A DNA stretch of 64,000 nucleotides from Sphingopyxis sp. LC363 (GTDB lineage Bacteria > Pseudomonadota > Alphaproteobacteria > Sphingomonadales > Sphingomonadaceae): positions 20,244 through 84,243 of the forward strand of contig NZ_JNFC01000008.1 in the NCBI RefSeq assembly GCF_000756385.1, in the 5' to 3' direction. A program made the translations under genes and the position numbers. Shown piece by piece: positions 1-8,225 of this stretch (position 1 is its first letter; every line of letters begins with the position of its first letter). Under the pieces are notes generated by a model. It was given only the letters and a program-made list of their open reading frames with translations. It ran no database searches and had not been told where the DNA came from.

Positions 1-275
1 ACAAGCCGGTGATCCCGATGGCGCAGGCGATCCATGCCGCAACCGGCCTGCCAGCTAAAATCCTCGGCGTCCCCGATCGCGGCCTGCTGCGCGAAGGGGC
101 GTTCGCCGATGTGATCGTCTTCGATCCCGACAAGATACGCGACCTTGCGACCTATGAACGGCCGCACGCCTATTCGGTCGGCGTCGATTATGTTTTCGTC
201 AACGGCAAGGCGGCGCTGGCGAAGGGCAGGCCCACCGCCGATCGCCATGGCCGCGTGCTGCTGCGGCCGCGCTGA
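1..275 (+). CDS. Amidohydrolase C-terminus, probable N-acyl-D-amino-acid deacylase (partial)
   Basis: Only the last ~90 codons are present; the 5' part lies before the window. The fragment reads through AIHAATGLPAKILG, then GAFADVIVFDP, then a YSVGVDYVFVNG segment before the stop at 273-275. This is the usual end of the composite beta domain in amidohydrolases, and its closest family match by eye is the D-aminoacylase/N-acyl-D-amino-acid deacylase group, which releases free D-amino acids from N-acylated forms. A LysR regulator and an amino-acid/dicarboxylate symporter follow on the same strand, which would fit uptake plus hydrolysis of such compounds. The metal-binding half is not visible, so substrate class is inferred. 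Confidence 0.7.
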   Translation, partial: KPVIPMAQAIHAATGLPAKILGVPDRGLLREGAFADVIVFDPDKIRDLATYERPHAYSVGVDYVFVNGKAALAKGRPTADRHGRVLLRPR

Positions 276-344
276 CGCCGGAACCCCGCGGTGCTGCATT
301 GAAAATATCTTGCCGCAGGCCGGGGCACGGTTAGGGTCTGAACC

Positions 345-1238
345 ATGCCGGGGATGAATCTGCGCCATATCGAGATATTCCACGCGGTCTATACCAACGG
401 GTCGGTCAGCGCCGCCGCGCGCGCGCTCAATATTTCGCAGCCGTCGGTGTCGAAGACGCTGCGCCACGCCGAATCGATCCTCGGCTTTCCGCTGTTCGAA
501 CGCTCGGCGGGGCGCCTCGTCGCGACCGACGACGCGCACGCGCTGTTCGCCGAGGTCAGCGAGATCCAAGATCGCGTTCACGCGCTGCGCGAAGGTGCGC
601 GCAATCTGCGACGCGGCGCGGGGATGAAGCTGCGCATCTCGGCGCTTCCGTCGCTGGCGCTCGGCGTCCTCCCCGAAGCCGTCGCGCGCTTCCTCATCAG
701 CCACCCGCACGTCAATTTCGACCTGCAGACGGTCCACCACGACGATCTGGTCCGCAAGCTCCAGGAACGCGAAACCGACGTCGCGATCGCGGTCGAAGTG
801 CCGCAGAACGCGCCGATCGGCAGCCGCTGGCTGGGCGAAGGCGAACTGGTCGTTCTCTACCGCGAAGCCGACATTCCCGACGCCCCGCCGCGCCTCGCGC
901 TCGGGAACTTGCGCGAACATCGCTTCATCAGCGTCGCGGCGAGCGGGCCGATCGGAGAGATATTCGTCGAAGAACAGCGCCGGCTCGGGCTCGAATTCGA
1001 CCATGCGATGTCGGCGCGCACCTTCTATATCGCGACCGCGCTCGTTCGCGCGGGCGTCGGGCTGACGGTCGTCGACAGCTTCACCGCGCAGGCCGCGCTG
1101 GCGCCGGGGCTGGCGATCCGCCCGCTGACGCCGCCGCTGACTTTCGACCTTTATGCGATGTATTATCACAATCGCCCCCCCACCGCGCTGACGACCGACT
1201 TCCTGAAAGTCGTGGCAGAAATCATCGACGGGATATAG
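345..1238 (+). CDS. LysR-family transcriptional regulator
   Basis: A 297-residue protein with an N-terminal winged helix-turn-helix (residues ~5-65; SVSAAARALNISQPSVSKTL is the recognition region) followed by a LysR substrate-binding domain of two periplasmic-binding-protein-like lobes. Length is typical of the family. ATG at 345 is used; ATG at 354 (MNLRHIEIF) is equally possible and neither has a strong Shine-Dalgarno. The gene lies between an amidohydrolase and a DAACS symporter on the same strand, so it probably controls one or both in response to a transported carboxylate or amino acid. The effector cannot be read from sequence. Confidence 0.9.
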   Translation: MPGMNLRHIEIFHAVYTNGSVSAAARALNISQPSVSKTLRHAESILGFPLFERSAGRLVATDDAHALFAEVSEIQDRVHALREGARNLRRGAGMKLRISALPSLALGVLPEAVARFLISHPHVNFDLQTVHHDDLVRKLQERETDVAIAVEVPQNAPIGSRWLGEGELVVLYREADIPDAPPRLALGNLREHRFISVAASGPIGEIFVEEQRRLGLEFDHAMSARTFYIATALVRAGVGLTVVDSFTAQAALAPGLAIRPLTPPLTFDLYAMYYHNRPPTALTTDFLKVVAEIIDGI

Positions 1239-1351
1239 CGACGGGTTATGGATAGACGCACATTCGCTATGCCGTCCGGGCAGCGAGCCCGACTAGGCTT
1301 GCCGGCCATGACTTGTCTTCCATCCCATCCCGCCCGACGGGCGGCCGGACG

Positions 1352-2596
1352 ATGATGCGGCGCTGGTTCGCCATTCCGCTCTGGAAGCGCGTGCTCGGCG
1401 GGCTGGTGCTCGGACTGCTGCTCGCGCTCGTCTGGCCCGAAGCGGCGCCGAAAGTCGCGGTGTTCGGCGACCTGTTCGTGCGCGCGATCCGGATGCTTGT
1501 CGCGCCGATCGTTCTTGTCACCATCGCGGCCGGGATCACCTCGCTCGCCGATCCCAAGCGCCTCGGTCCGCTCGGCGGGCGGACGGTCGGGCTGTTCGCG
1601 CTGACGACGGCGATCGCGGTATCGGTCGGCATGGCGGTCGCGCTGCTCGTCGAGCCGGGCGTCGCCGCCCCCGTCGGCACCGCGGCACCGAAGGCGCTGG
1701 GCGACCCGGTGCCGCTCTACGACCAGCTTGTCGGCATCATCCCGCTCAACATCGTAGACGCCTTGGCGAAAGGCGACATGCTGGCGCTGATCTTCGTCGC
1801 GATCCTCGTCGGCGTCGGCACCGTGCTCACGGGCGAGGCGGGCAAGCCGTTCGCCGGCCTGTTGCAGTCGCTGTCGGCGGTGCTGCTGAAGATCGTCGGG
1901 CTGGTGATGGAGGCGACCCCGATCGGCGTGTTCGCGCTGATCGCCAACGCCGTCGCCGCGAATGGCTCCGCGGTCTTCGTCAACATCGGCTGGCTGGCGC
2001 TGGCCGTCGTCCTGGGGTCGGCGATCCAGATCGTCCTCGTCCACAGCCTGATCCTGCGGCTGCTCGCGCGTCTGCCCGTCCTCACCTTCTTTCGCGGCAT
2101 CGTCGATGCACTCGTCGTCGCCTTTTCGACCGCCTCGTCATCGGCGACCTTGCCGGTTGCGATGACCGTCGCGGGCAAGAACCTCGGCATATCATCGAGC
2201 GTCTATTCGACCGTGCTGCCGCTCGGCGCGAGCATCGGCAAGGACGGCACCGCCATGTATGTCGGGCTGCTCAGCATCTTCAGCCTGCAGGCCTTTGGCG
2301 TGCCGATCGACGCGGGGACCCTCGCGATCGTGCTGCTGACCGGCGCGCTCGCCGCCTTCGGCACCGCCCCCGTTCCCTCGGCGTCGCTCTTCATGCTCGC
2401 CGCGGTGCTTTCGGCGGTCGGGGTTCCGCCCGAACAGACCGCGCTGATCGTCGGCTTCGTGCTTCCCTTCGACCGGTTGCTCGACATGACGCGCACGGTG
2501 CCGAGCGCCAGCGCCAACCTGACCGTCGCAACCACCGTCGCGCGCTGGGAAGGCGAGCTCGACCAGGCCGTCTATCGCGCGCCGCCGCGACGCTAG
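1352..2596 (+). CDS. Dicarboxylate/amino acid:cation symporter (DAACS family)
   Basis: A 414-residue inner-membrane protein with the family layout of DctA/GltP: about eight hydrophobic segments, a serine-rich reentrant-loop region (FSTASSSATLPVAM near residue 260) and the later APVPSASLFML and DRLLDMTRT segments, the latter holding the Asp/Thr pair of the substrate and cation site. It would import C4-dicarboxylates or acidic/neutral amino acids with Na+ or H+. ATG at 1352 (MMRRWF) is chosen because the 13 codons upstream are reachable only from a TTG and are not hydrophobic or conserved-looking. It follows the LysR gene on the same strand by about 110 bp. Confidence 0.88.
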   Translation: MMRRWFAIPLWKRVLGGLVLGLLLALVWPEAAPKVAVFGDLFVRAIRMLVAPIVLVTIAAGITSLADPKRLGPLGGRTVGLFALTTAIAVSVGMAVALLVEPGVAAPVGTAAPKALGDPVPLYDQLVGIIPLNIVDALAKGDMLALIFVAILVGVGTVLTGEAGKPFAGLLQSLSAVLLKIVGLVMEATPIGVFALIANAVAANGSAVFVNIGWLALAVVLGSAIQIVLVHSLILRLLARLPVLTFFRGIVDALVVAFSTASSSATLPVAMTVAGKNLGISSSVYSTVLPLGASIGKDGTAMYVGLLSIFSLQAFGVPIDAGTLAIVLLTGALAAFGTAPVPSASLFMLAAVLSAVGVPPEQTALIVGFVLPFDRLLDMTRTVPSASANLTVATTVARWEGELDQAVYRAPPRR

Positions 2597-2621
2597 ACGG
2601 CACGATCATTCCAAATTGAAT

Positions 2622-2700
2622 CGTCATCCCGGCGAAGGCCCGGGATCTCGCCGGTGCGTCAGGCCGGGGCGATGAGATCCCGGCCTTCGCCGGGATGACG
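2622..2700. repeat. Palindromic intergenic repeat, family A copy 1
   Basis: An imperfect inverted repeat: the left arm begins CGTCATCCCGGCGAAGG and the right arm ends CCTTCGCCGGGATGACG, with about 25 bp between. It lies between the convergent symporter and GH97 genes. A second copy with the same arms is at 22791-22866. It could fold into a long hairpin and end transcription from both sides, but no T-run is present. Confidence 0.85.
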
Positions 2701-2731
2701 GGATAAATGACGCGTTCCAGAGTCCTTCGAA

Positions 2732-4777
2732 CTATTTCCCCGGCGCGACGCGCATCGCGGCGCCGCCGCCCGGGGCGAGCCATAGTTTATAGGTGTCGCC
2801 CTTCTTCACCTTGATCACCTCATAAGCGATCCGGTGTCGCGCTTCGTTGAGATAGGTGGCGCCCTCGCCGTCTTTCCAGATCGTCGCGGTATAGGTCTTG
2901 CCCGGGTCGAGGAAATCGAAGCTCAGCGTCAGCGTGCGTTCGGTCGCGTCATTGACCCCGCCGACATACCAGTCGGCGCTTTTGCGGTCCTTGCGCGCGA
3001 AGATCGCATAGTCGCCGACCTCGCCCGCGATCAGCTTGCTTTCGGCCCAGTCGGCCGGAACCGCCTTGATGAATTCGAGCTCGCGCGGATGCGCCTCGAG
3101 ATTCTCGATGAAGTCGGCGGCCATCTGAATCGGCGAATAGAGGGCGAGATAGAGGCCGAGCTGCTTGGCGAGGGTCGACGCGAAGGGCGCCTTGTTCGAG
3201 CCTTCGAGGCTCAGCACCCCCGGCGTATAGTCCATCGGTCCCGAGAGCATGCGCGTGTAGACGAGCGTCGGTTCATGGTCGGGGCCGCTGCCGAAATCGC
3301 TCCACGCATTATATTCCATGCCGCGCGCGCCCTCACGCGCCACCCAGTTCGGATAGGTCCGGCGAAGCCCGGTATCCTTCACCGGCTCGTGCGGGTTGAC
3401 GGCGACCTTGTACTTCGCCGCGGTCTGGACGACCTTCAGATGGTGCTGCACCTGGCGCTGGCCGTCGTGCCATTCCATGCGCGTCGTCCCCGGCGTGTCA
3501 CCCGGCGCGATGATGCCACCGGCGTCGGCGACATAGCCGGTTTTCACCGCCTTGACGCCAAGCTCGCCATAAAGCTTCATCGCATCGTCGAGCTGCGCCT
3601 CGTAAACCGCGATATTGCCGCCGGTTTCATGATGACCGATCAGCGTCACGCCCTTCTTGCGCGCGTAATCGGTGACCGCCTTCAGGTCGAAATCGGGATA
3701 GGCTTCGGTGAAGCTGAACTCGTCGCCATGGCCGAACCAGTTGCCGTTCCAACCCTTATTCCAGCCCTCGACGAGCACGCCGCCGAAGCCGTGCTTCGCA
3801 GCGAAGTCGATATATTGCTTGGTGCGTTCGGTGGTCGCGCCATGCTGCGGGCCTTCGGCCCAGCTCCACGGTCCGCGGATCATGCCCCACCAGATGCCGA
3901 TATATTTCATCGGCTTAACCCAGCTGACATCGCCCAGCTTGTTCGGCTCGTTGAGGTTGAGTTCGAGATCGCTTTCGACGAGGCCCGCCGCATCGTCGGC
4001 GATGCGGATCGTTCGCCATGGGGTCGCGAACGGCAGGTCGCGGATGACGCGCGCGCCCTGCGACGACGGCGACAGGGTGGTGCGGAATTTCCGCCCCTCG
4101 ACGCGTTTGAACCACATGCCCGCATAGTCGACGAGCGCGGCTTCGTGGAACGACAAGTGCGTGCCGTCGTCGAGCCGCATCGTGATCGGCGTGTGCGCGG
4201 TCGACACCGCGTCGATCGGAGTCTGTTGGTAAATCTGTTCGTAGCGGTTCCATTCGCCGCCGGTGATCCACCAGGCGGTGCCTTCGGGTGCGATATCGAA
4301 CTCGGTGATTTCGTCGGCGATCTTGGCGGTCTGGAGTCCCGCCTGCTCGGGGAGTTCATAGCGGAAGCCGATGCCGTCGTCGAACAGGCGGAAACGGACG
4401 TTCATCGCGTGTCCGCCCCAGCTTTCATTCTGGCGGAAGCGGATGAGCAGTTCGTTGTGGCGGTCGCTCACGAAGCGGCGTTCGCCCCACGGCTGTTCCC
4501 AGCGCGTGTCGCCGCTCGCGCGTTCGACGCTCTCGATCGCGAAACCGCGCTGGAGCGCGATGCCGTCGGTCAGCAGGAAACCGAGCTTCGACGGCGCGAT
4601 CAGCAGCTTGCCCTTGCGCGTCAGCGACCAGGTCGGCCGCTGGTCGTTGTCGGTCGACACGGTCAGCACGATGTTGCCGTCGGGCGACGCGGCGGTCTGC
4701 TGCGGCCGCGCGTCCTGCGCGACGGCAGGAACCGCGGCGGCGAGCAGCGGAAGGGCGACGAACAGGCTACGCATCAT
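2732..4777 (-). CDS. Glycoside hydrolase family 97 alpha-glucosidase (SusB-like), exported
   Basis: A 681-residue protein with an N-terminal Sec signal peptide ending near AVAQ (residue ~21). It then shows the three-part GH97 layout: an N-terminal beta-sandwich (to ~residue 280), a catalytic barrel containing YIGIWWGM, GFGGVLVEGWNKGWNGNW, GHHETGG and the NPHEPVKDTGLRRTYPN and GMEYNAWS segments that carry catalytic/Ca-binding glutamates, and a C-terminal sheet domain. SusB-type enzymes are inverting alpha-glucosidases acting in the periplasm on maltodextrins. It is the last gene of the minus-strand saccharide operon; its start overlaps the end of the upstream GH13 gene by 11 bp, suggesting translational coupling. 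Confidence 0.95.
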   Translation of the reverse strand: MMRSLFVALPLLAAAVPAVAQDARPQQTAASPDGNIVLTVSTDNDQRPTWSLTRKGKLLIAPSKLGFLLTDGIALQRGFAIESVERASGDTRWEQPWGERRFVSDRHNELLIRFRQNESWGGHAMNVRFRLFDDGIGFRYELPEQAGLQTAKIADEITEFDIAPEGTAWWITGGEWNRYEQIYQQTPIDAVSTAHTPITMRLDDGTHLSFHEAALVDYAGMWFKRVEGRKFRTTLSPSSQGARVIRDLPFATPWRTIRIADDAAGLVESDLELNLNEPNKLGDVSWVKPMKYIGIWWGMIRGPWSWAEGPQHGATTERTKQYIDFAAKHGFGGVLVEGWNKGWNGNWFGHGDEFSFTEAYPDFDLKAVTDYARKKGVTLIGHHETGGNIAVYEAQLDDAMKLYGELGVKAVKTGYVADAGGIIAPGDTPGTTRMEWHDGQRQVQHHLKVVQTAAKYKVAVNPHEPVKDTGLRRTYPNWVAREGARGMEYNAWSDFGSGPDHEPTLVYTRMLSGPMDYTPGVLSLEGSNKAPFASTLAKQLGLYLALYSPIQMAADFIENLEAHPRELEFIKAVPADWAESKLIAGEVGDYAIFARKDRKSADWYVGGVNDATERTLTLSFDFLDPGKTYTATIWKDGEGATYLNEARHRIAYEVIKVKKGDTYKLWLAPGGGAAMRVAPGK

Positions 4778-6383
4778 TTTTTCCTTCGAGTTTCAGCCAG
4801 AGGGCGCCGCACGGCGGCAATTGCGCCGGATCGGCGCCGTTGAGTGCGACGATCGGCTCGGCGCCGGTGCCATGGGAGGCGATGTCGAGCGTCCCGCCGC
4901 CGAGATTGAAGAGGCAGCGTATAGATTCGCCGCCCGCGACGCGATCGAAACCGAGGAGGTCGCCCTCGGCGATCCAGTTCGCGTTGGCGCCGAGCCGCAG
5001 CGCCGGGTGCGCCGCGCGCAGCGCGACCAGGCGGCGCGTGAGGTTGAGCAGCGAGACGGGGTCGCCATGCTGCCGGTCGACCGCGAGATCGCCGTGCGCA
5101 GCGCCGAGCGGCAGCCAGGGATCGACGCTCGAAAAACCCGCATGGCTTTCGCCCGCCGCCCAAGGCAGCGGCGTCCGCGCGCCGTCGCGCGACAGGGTGA
5201 GCGGCCAGTTCTTGAGCGCTTCGGGATCCTTGACGAGTTCGAACGGAATCTCGACCTGATCGAGCCCGAGTTCCTCGCCATTATAGATGATGATATTGCC
5301 GCGCAGCGCGCAAAGCAGCGCCATCTTCATCCGCGCGAAGGCGGCGGGATCGACGCCTTCGGGGGTCCAGCGCGACAGCGCGCGCGGCGCGTCGTGATTT
5401 TCGAACGCCCAACTCGGCCAGCCGATCCCCGGCGCGTCGGGCCAGCTCTCGGCCGCCTCACGCACGAGCTGCGGCGTCAGCTGGCCCGCATAGAGGAAGT
5501 CGAAGCCATAGGCGCTGTTCAGCCGCCGGTCGCCCGCGGTGAACAGCTTCATCTCGCGCGCCGCGTCGTCGCCGCCGACCTCGGCGACGGTGAAGCGGCC
5601 CGGATATTGGTCGGTCAGCGCGCGGATGCGTTCGAGGAACAGCGGAATGTCGGGGTGCGACTGATTATGGATTTTCTTCTGGAAATCGAACGGCCGGGTG
5701 CGCGGCTTGTTCGACGGCGGCGCAGGCGGATTGTCGCGAAATTCGGGGTCGTGCATCGAAAAGTTGATCGCATCGATGCGAAAGCCGTCGACGCCGCGGT
5801 CGAGCCAGAAGCGCACGACATCGAGCAGCGCGTCCTGCACATCGGGGTTGTGGACGTTGAGTTGCGGCTGCGAGCCGAGGAAATTGTGCATATAATATTG
5901 GCCGCGCCGCGCGTCCCACGTCCACGCCGGCCCGCCGAATACCGACTGCCAGTTGGTCGGCGGCGAACCGTCCGCCTTGGCATCGGCCCAGACATACCAG
6001 TCGGCCTTGTCGCCATGCTTGCTCGCGCGGCTTGTCGCGAACCAGCCGTGCTTGTCCGACGTGTGCGCGAAGACGAGGTCGGTGGTGACCTTTAGCCCCA
6101 GCGCATGCGCGCGCGCGACCAGCGCGTCGAAATCCTCGAGCGTGCCGAAGATCGGATCGACGCCCTGATAATCGGCGATGTCGTAACCGAAATCGTCCAT
6201 CGGCGAGGGGTAGAAGGGCGACAGCCAGATGGCATCGACGCCCAATGAGGCGATATAGTCGAGCCGCGCGGTGATGCCGGCAAGGTCGCCGATGCCGTCG
6301 CCGTTCGAATCGGCGAAGCTGCGCGGATAGACCTGATAGATCGCCGCGCCCTTCCACCAAGGCGTGGTCGCCGCGGCGGTCAT
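4767..6383 (-). CDS. GH13 alpha-glucosidase / oligo-1,6-glucosidase-like
   Basis: A 538-residue GH13 enzyme without a signal peptide, so probably cytoplasmic. Conserved regions are all visible: YQVYPRSFADSNGDGIGDL at the N-terminus, DLVFAHTSDKHGWF, DGFRIDAINF with the nucleophile Asp, VAEVGG with the acid/base Glu, and FENHDAPR with the third acidic residue. This set is typical of the alpha-glucosidase/oligo-1,6-glucosidase subgroup that splits maltose and isomaltose to glucose. ATG at 6383 has AGGA seven bases upstream; an in-frame GTG at 6419 would add 12 residues. It lies 48 bp after the amylase gene and overlaps the GH97 start. Confidence 0.94.
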   Translation of the reverse strand: MTAAATTPWWKGAAIYQVYPRSFADSNGDGIGDLAGITARLDYIASLGVDAIWLSPFYPSPMDDFGYDIADYQGVDPIFGTLEDFDALVARAHALGLKVTTDLVFAHTSDKHGWFATSRASKHGDKADWYVWADAKADGSPPTNWQSVFGGPAWTWDARRGQYYMHNFLGSQPQLNVHNPDVQDALLDVVRFWLDRGVDGFRIDAINFSMHDPEFRDNPPAPPSNKPRTRPFDFQKKIHNQSHPDIPLFLERIRALTDQYPGRFTVAEVGGDDAAREMKLFTAGDRRLNSAYGFDFLYAGQLTPQLVREAAESWPDAPGIGWPSWAFENHDAPRALSRWTPEGVDPAAFARMKMALLCALRGNIIIYNGEELGLDQVEIPFELVKDPEALKNWPLTLSRDGARTPLPWAAGESHAGFSSVDPWLPLGAAHGDLAVDRQHGDPVSLLNLTRRLVALRAAHPALRLGANANWIAEGDLLGFDRVAGGESIRCLFNLGGGTLDIASHGTGAEPIVALNGADPAQLPPCGALWLKLEGKNDA

Positions 6384-6431
6384 GGTCTGGTCCTGAACGA
6401 GGGGGCTGTTCGTCGTCACGCTTGCTTTCGC

Positions 6432-8225
6432 TTATTCGCTGGCCTGGCAGATGATCGTGCCGAAGGCGGGGAGAGAAAGATGGAGGCTGCCCGGCGCGGC
6501 GGGTGCGGCCGGGCAATCGCCGAGGAGCGCGGTAAAGCCCGCGCTTTTCATATCGATGGCAATATTCGCCGACAGCGGCGCCGCAGACGTGTTGAAAGCG
6601 AGCAGCACCTCGCGCCCGGTGTCGGGGTCGAAACGCGAAACGGCGAGCAGGCCCGGCTTGTCGGAGAAGGCGCGGACCTTGGTGGCGCCGCGCGTCAATG
6701 CGGTGGTCTTGCGGCGGATTTCGGCGAGCGCGGCGATATGGCGATAGAGCGGGTGCGCGGGATCGAAATTGGCGGTCGCGGTCGTCGCGTCGCTGCCGAT
6801 CAGGTCGTTGTCGTTATAGGCTGCAATCTGTGACGCGAACATGTCCTCGCGCGCGAGCTGATCCTTGTCGTCCGAAACGAAACCCTGCTCGTCGCCATAA
6901 TAGATCGTCGGCACGCCGCGCAGCGTCAGCAGCATCGCATGGCCGAGCATCACGCGCTGGAGCAGTTCGGCCTCGCTCGCCTTTGGGTTCGCCGCCTTCA
7001 CGAACATCGAAAAGCGGCCCATGTCGTGATTGCCGAGGAAGGTCGGCAGCTGCTGCGCCGCCCCTGCCCCGCCCTTGTAGAGCGCGTCGCCGTCGAACAG
7101 CCGCGCAAACTGATCCGTGCCCTTCGTGCCGCTGACCGCGTCGATCGCGGCGCGCGCGAAGCCGAAGTCGAGCACCGCGGGCAGGCCCGCGGCATGCGTG
7201 TACCAGGCGAGCGCGCCGGGATCGACGGCATCGACATAGACTTCGCCGAAGATATGGAAATTGGGGATGCCGCGGGCCTTCGCGCGCGCAAGCATCGCGG
7301 GGACGAACGCCTGCCAGAATTCGGGGTTCACATGCTTGGCGGTGTCGATGCGAAAGCCGTCGATCCCGAATTCGTCGATCCAGCGGCCATATATGTCGAT
7401 GAAGCCCTGGACCACCTGCGGATGTTCGGTGGCGAGATCGTCGAGCCCGGAGAAGTCGCCGTACAGCGCGGACTCGCCGACCCAGTCGCTGTTGCCGCGA
7501 TTGTGATAATAGATCGGGTCGTTGAGCCAGGCCGGCACCTTCACCCGCTCCTCGTCCTTTGGGACGACGGGGGTGTAGGCGAAGGCCGGGTCGGTCAGCT
7601 TCGACCAGTTTTCGGCATCGGCGACATGATCGCCCGCGAAGTCCGGGTTGATCGGCGCGCCTTCGACCCCGCCGCGCCGCGAGAAGGGATAGTCAGCGAG
7701 GCTGCGGTATCGGAAGCCTCCGGCCGCATCCTCGCGGTAGGTGATCACGTCGGCGGTGTGGTTGGCGATGATGTCCATATAGACCTTCATGCCGCGCGCG
7801 TGCACCGCGTCGACGAAGGCCTTGAACTCTTCATTGGTGCCGAAATGCGGATCGACCTGGGTGAAATCGGCGACCCAATAGCCGTGGTAGCCCGCGCTCT
7901 CCTCGCCCTTCGGCCCCTGCACCGGCTTGTTCTTGAAGATCGGCGCGAACCAGATCGCGGTGGCGCCCAGTCCCTCGATATAATCGAGCCGCTTCGTCAG
8001 ACCCGCAAGGTCGCCGCCGTGGAAGAAGCCCTTCGCAGCGGGATCATAGCCCGTCGCGAGCCGGTCGCCCTTGAGCCCGCCCTTGTCGTTCTTCGGATCG
8101 CCGTTCTCGAAACGGTCGGGAAGGACGAAATAGATGACCTCGTCCTCGGGCGGCCGCTGGCGGTAATCGGCGGCGGGCGCGGCGCCGGCGAGGCTCAGCG
8201 CGATCAAAGGGGCGAACAGGCTCAT
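6432..8225 (-). CDS. GH13 alpha-amylase / neopullulanase-like, exported
   Basis: A 597-residue GH13 protein beginning with a signal peptide (MSLFAPLIALSLAGAAPAA). Catalytic motifs are DIIANHTADV, DGFRIDTAKH (nucleophile Asp), FGEVYVD (acid/base Glu) and LGNHDMGR. The opening VIYFVLPDRFENGDPKND resembles SusA/cyclomaltodextrinase-type amylases, which degrade starch fragments and pullulan in the periplasm. The ATG at 8225 overlaps the stop of the halogenase gene as ATGA, so these two very different enzymes are translationally coupled. Together with the GH97 and cytoplasmic GH13 enzymes it forms a full maltodextrin-degrading set. Confidence 0.94.
   Translation of the reverse strand: MSLFAPLIALSLAGAAPAADYRQRPPEDEVIYFVLPDRFENGDPKNDKGGLKGDRLATGYDPAAKGFFHGGDLAGLTKRLDYIEGLGATAIWFAPIFKNKPVQGPKGEESAGYHGYWVADFTQVDPHFGTNEEFKAFVDAVHARGMKVYMDIIANHTADVITYREDAAGGFRYRSLADYPFSRRGGVEGAPINPDFAGDHVADAENWSKLTDPAFAYTPVVPKDEERVKVPAWLNDPIYYHNRGNSDWVGESALYGDFSGLDDLATEHPQVVQGFIDIYGRWIDEFGIDGFRIDTAKHVNPEFWQAFVPAMLARAKARGIPNFHIFGEVYVDAVDPGALAWYTHAAGLPAVLDFGFARAAIDAVSGTKGTDQFARLFDGDALYKGGAGAAQQLPTFLGNHDMGRFSMFVKAANPKASEAELLQRVMLGHAMLLTLRGVPTIYYGDEQGFVSDDKDQLAREDMFASQIAAYNDNDLIGSDATTATANFDPAHPLYRHIAALAEIRRKTTALTRGATKVRAFSDKPGLLAVSRFDPDTGREVLLAFNTSAAPLSANIAIDMKSAGFTALLGDCPAAPAAPGSLHLSLPAFGTIICQASE

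Noticed and set aside
2834..4843. Long plus-strand frame opposite the GH97 gene
   Set aside because: Composition is that of a shadow frame and the opposite strand encodes a full GH97 enzyme with signal peptide and catalytic motifs.
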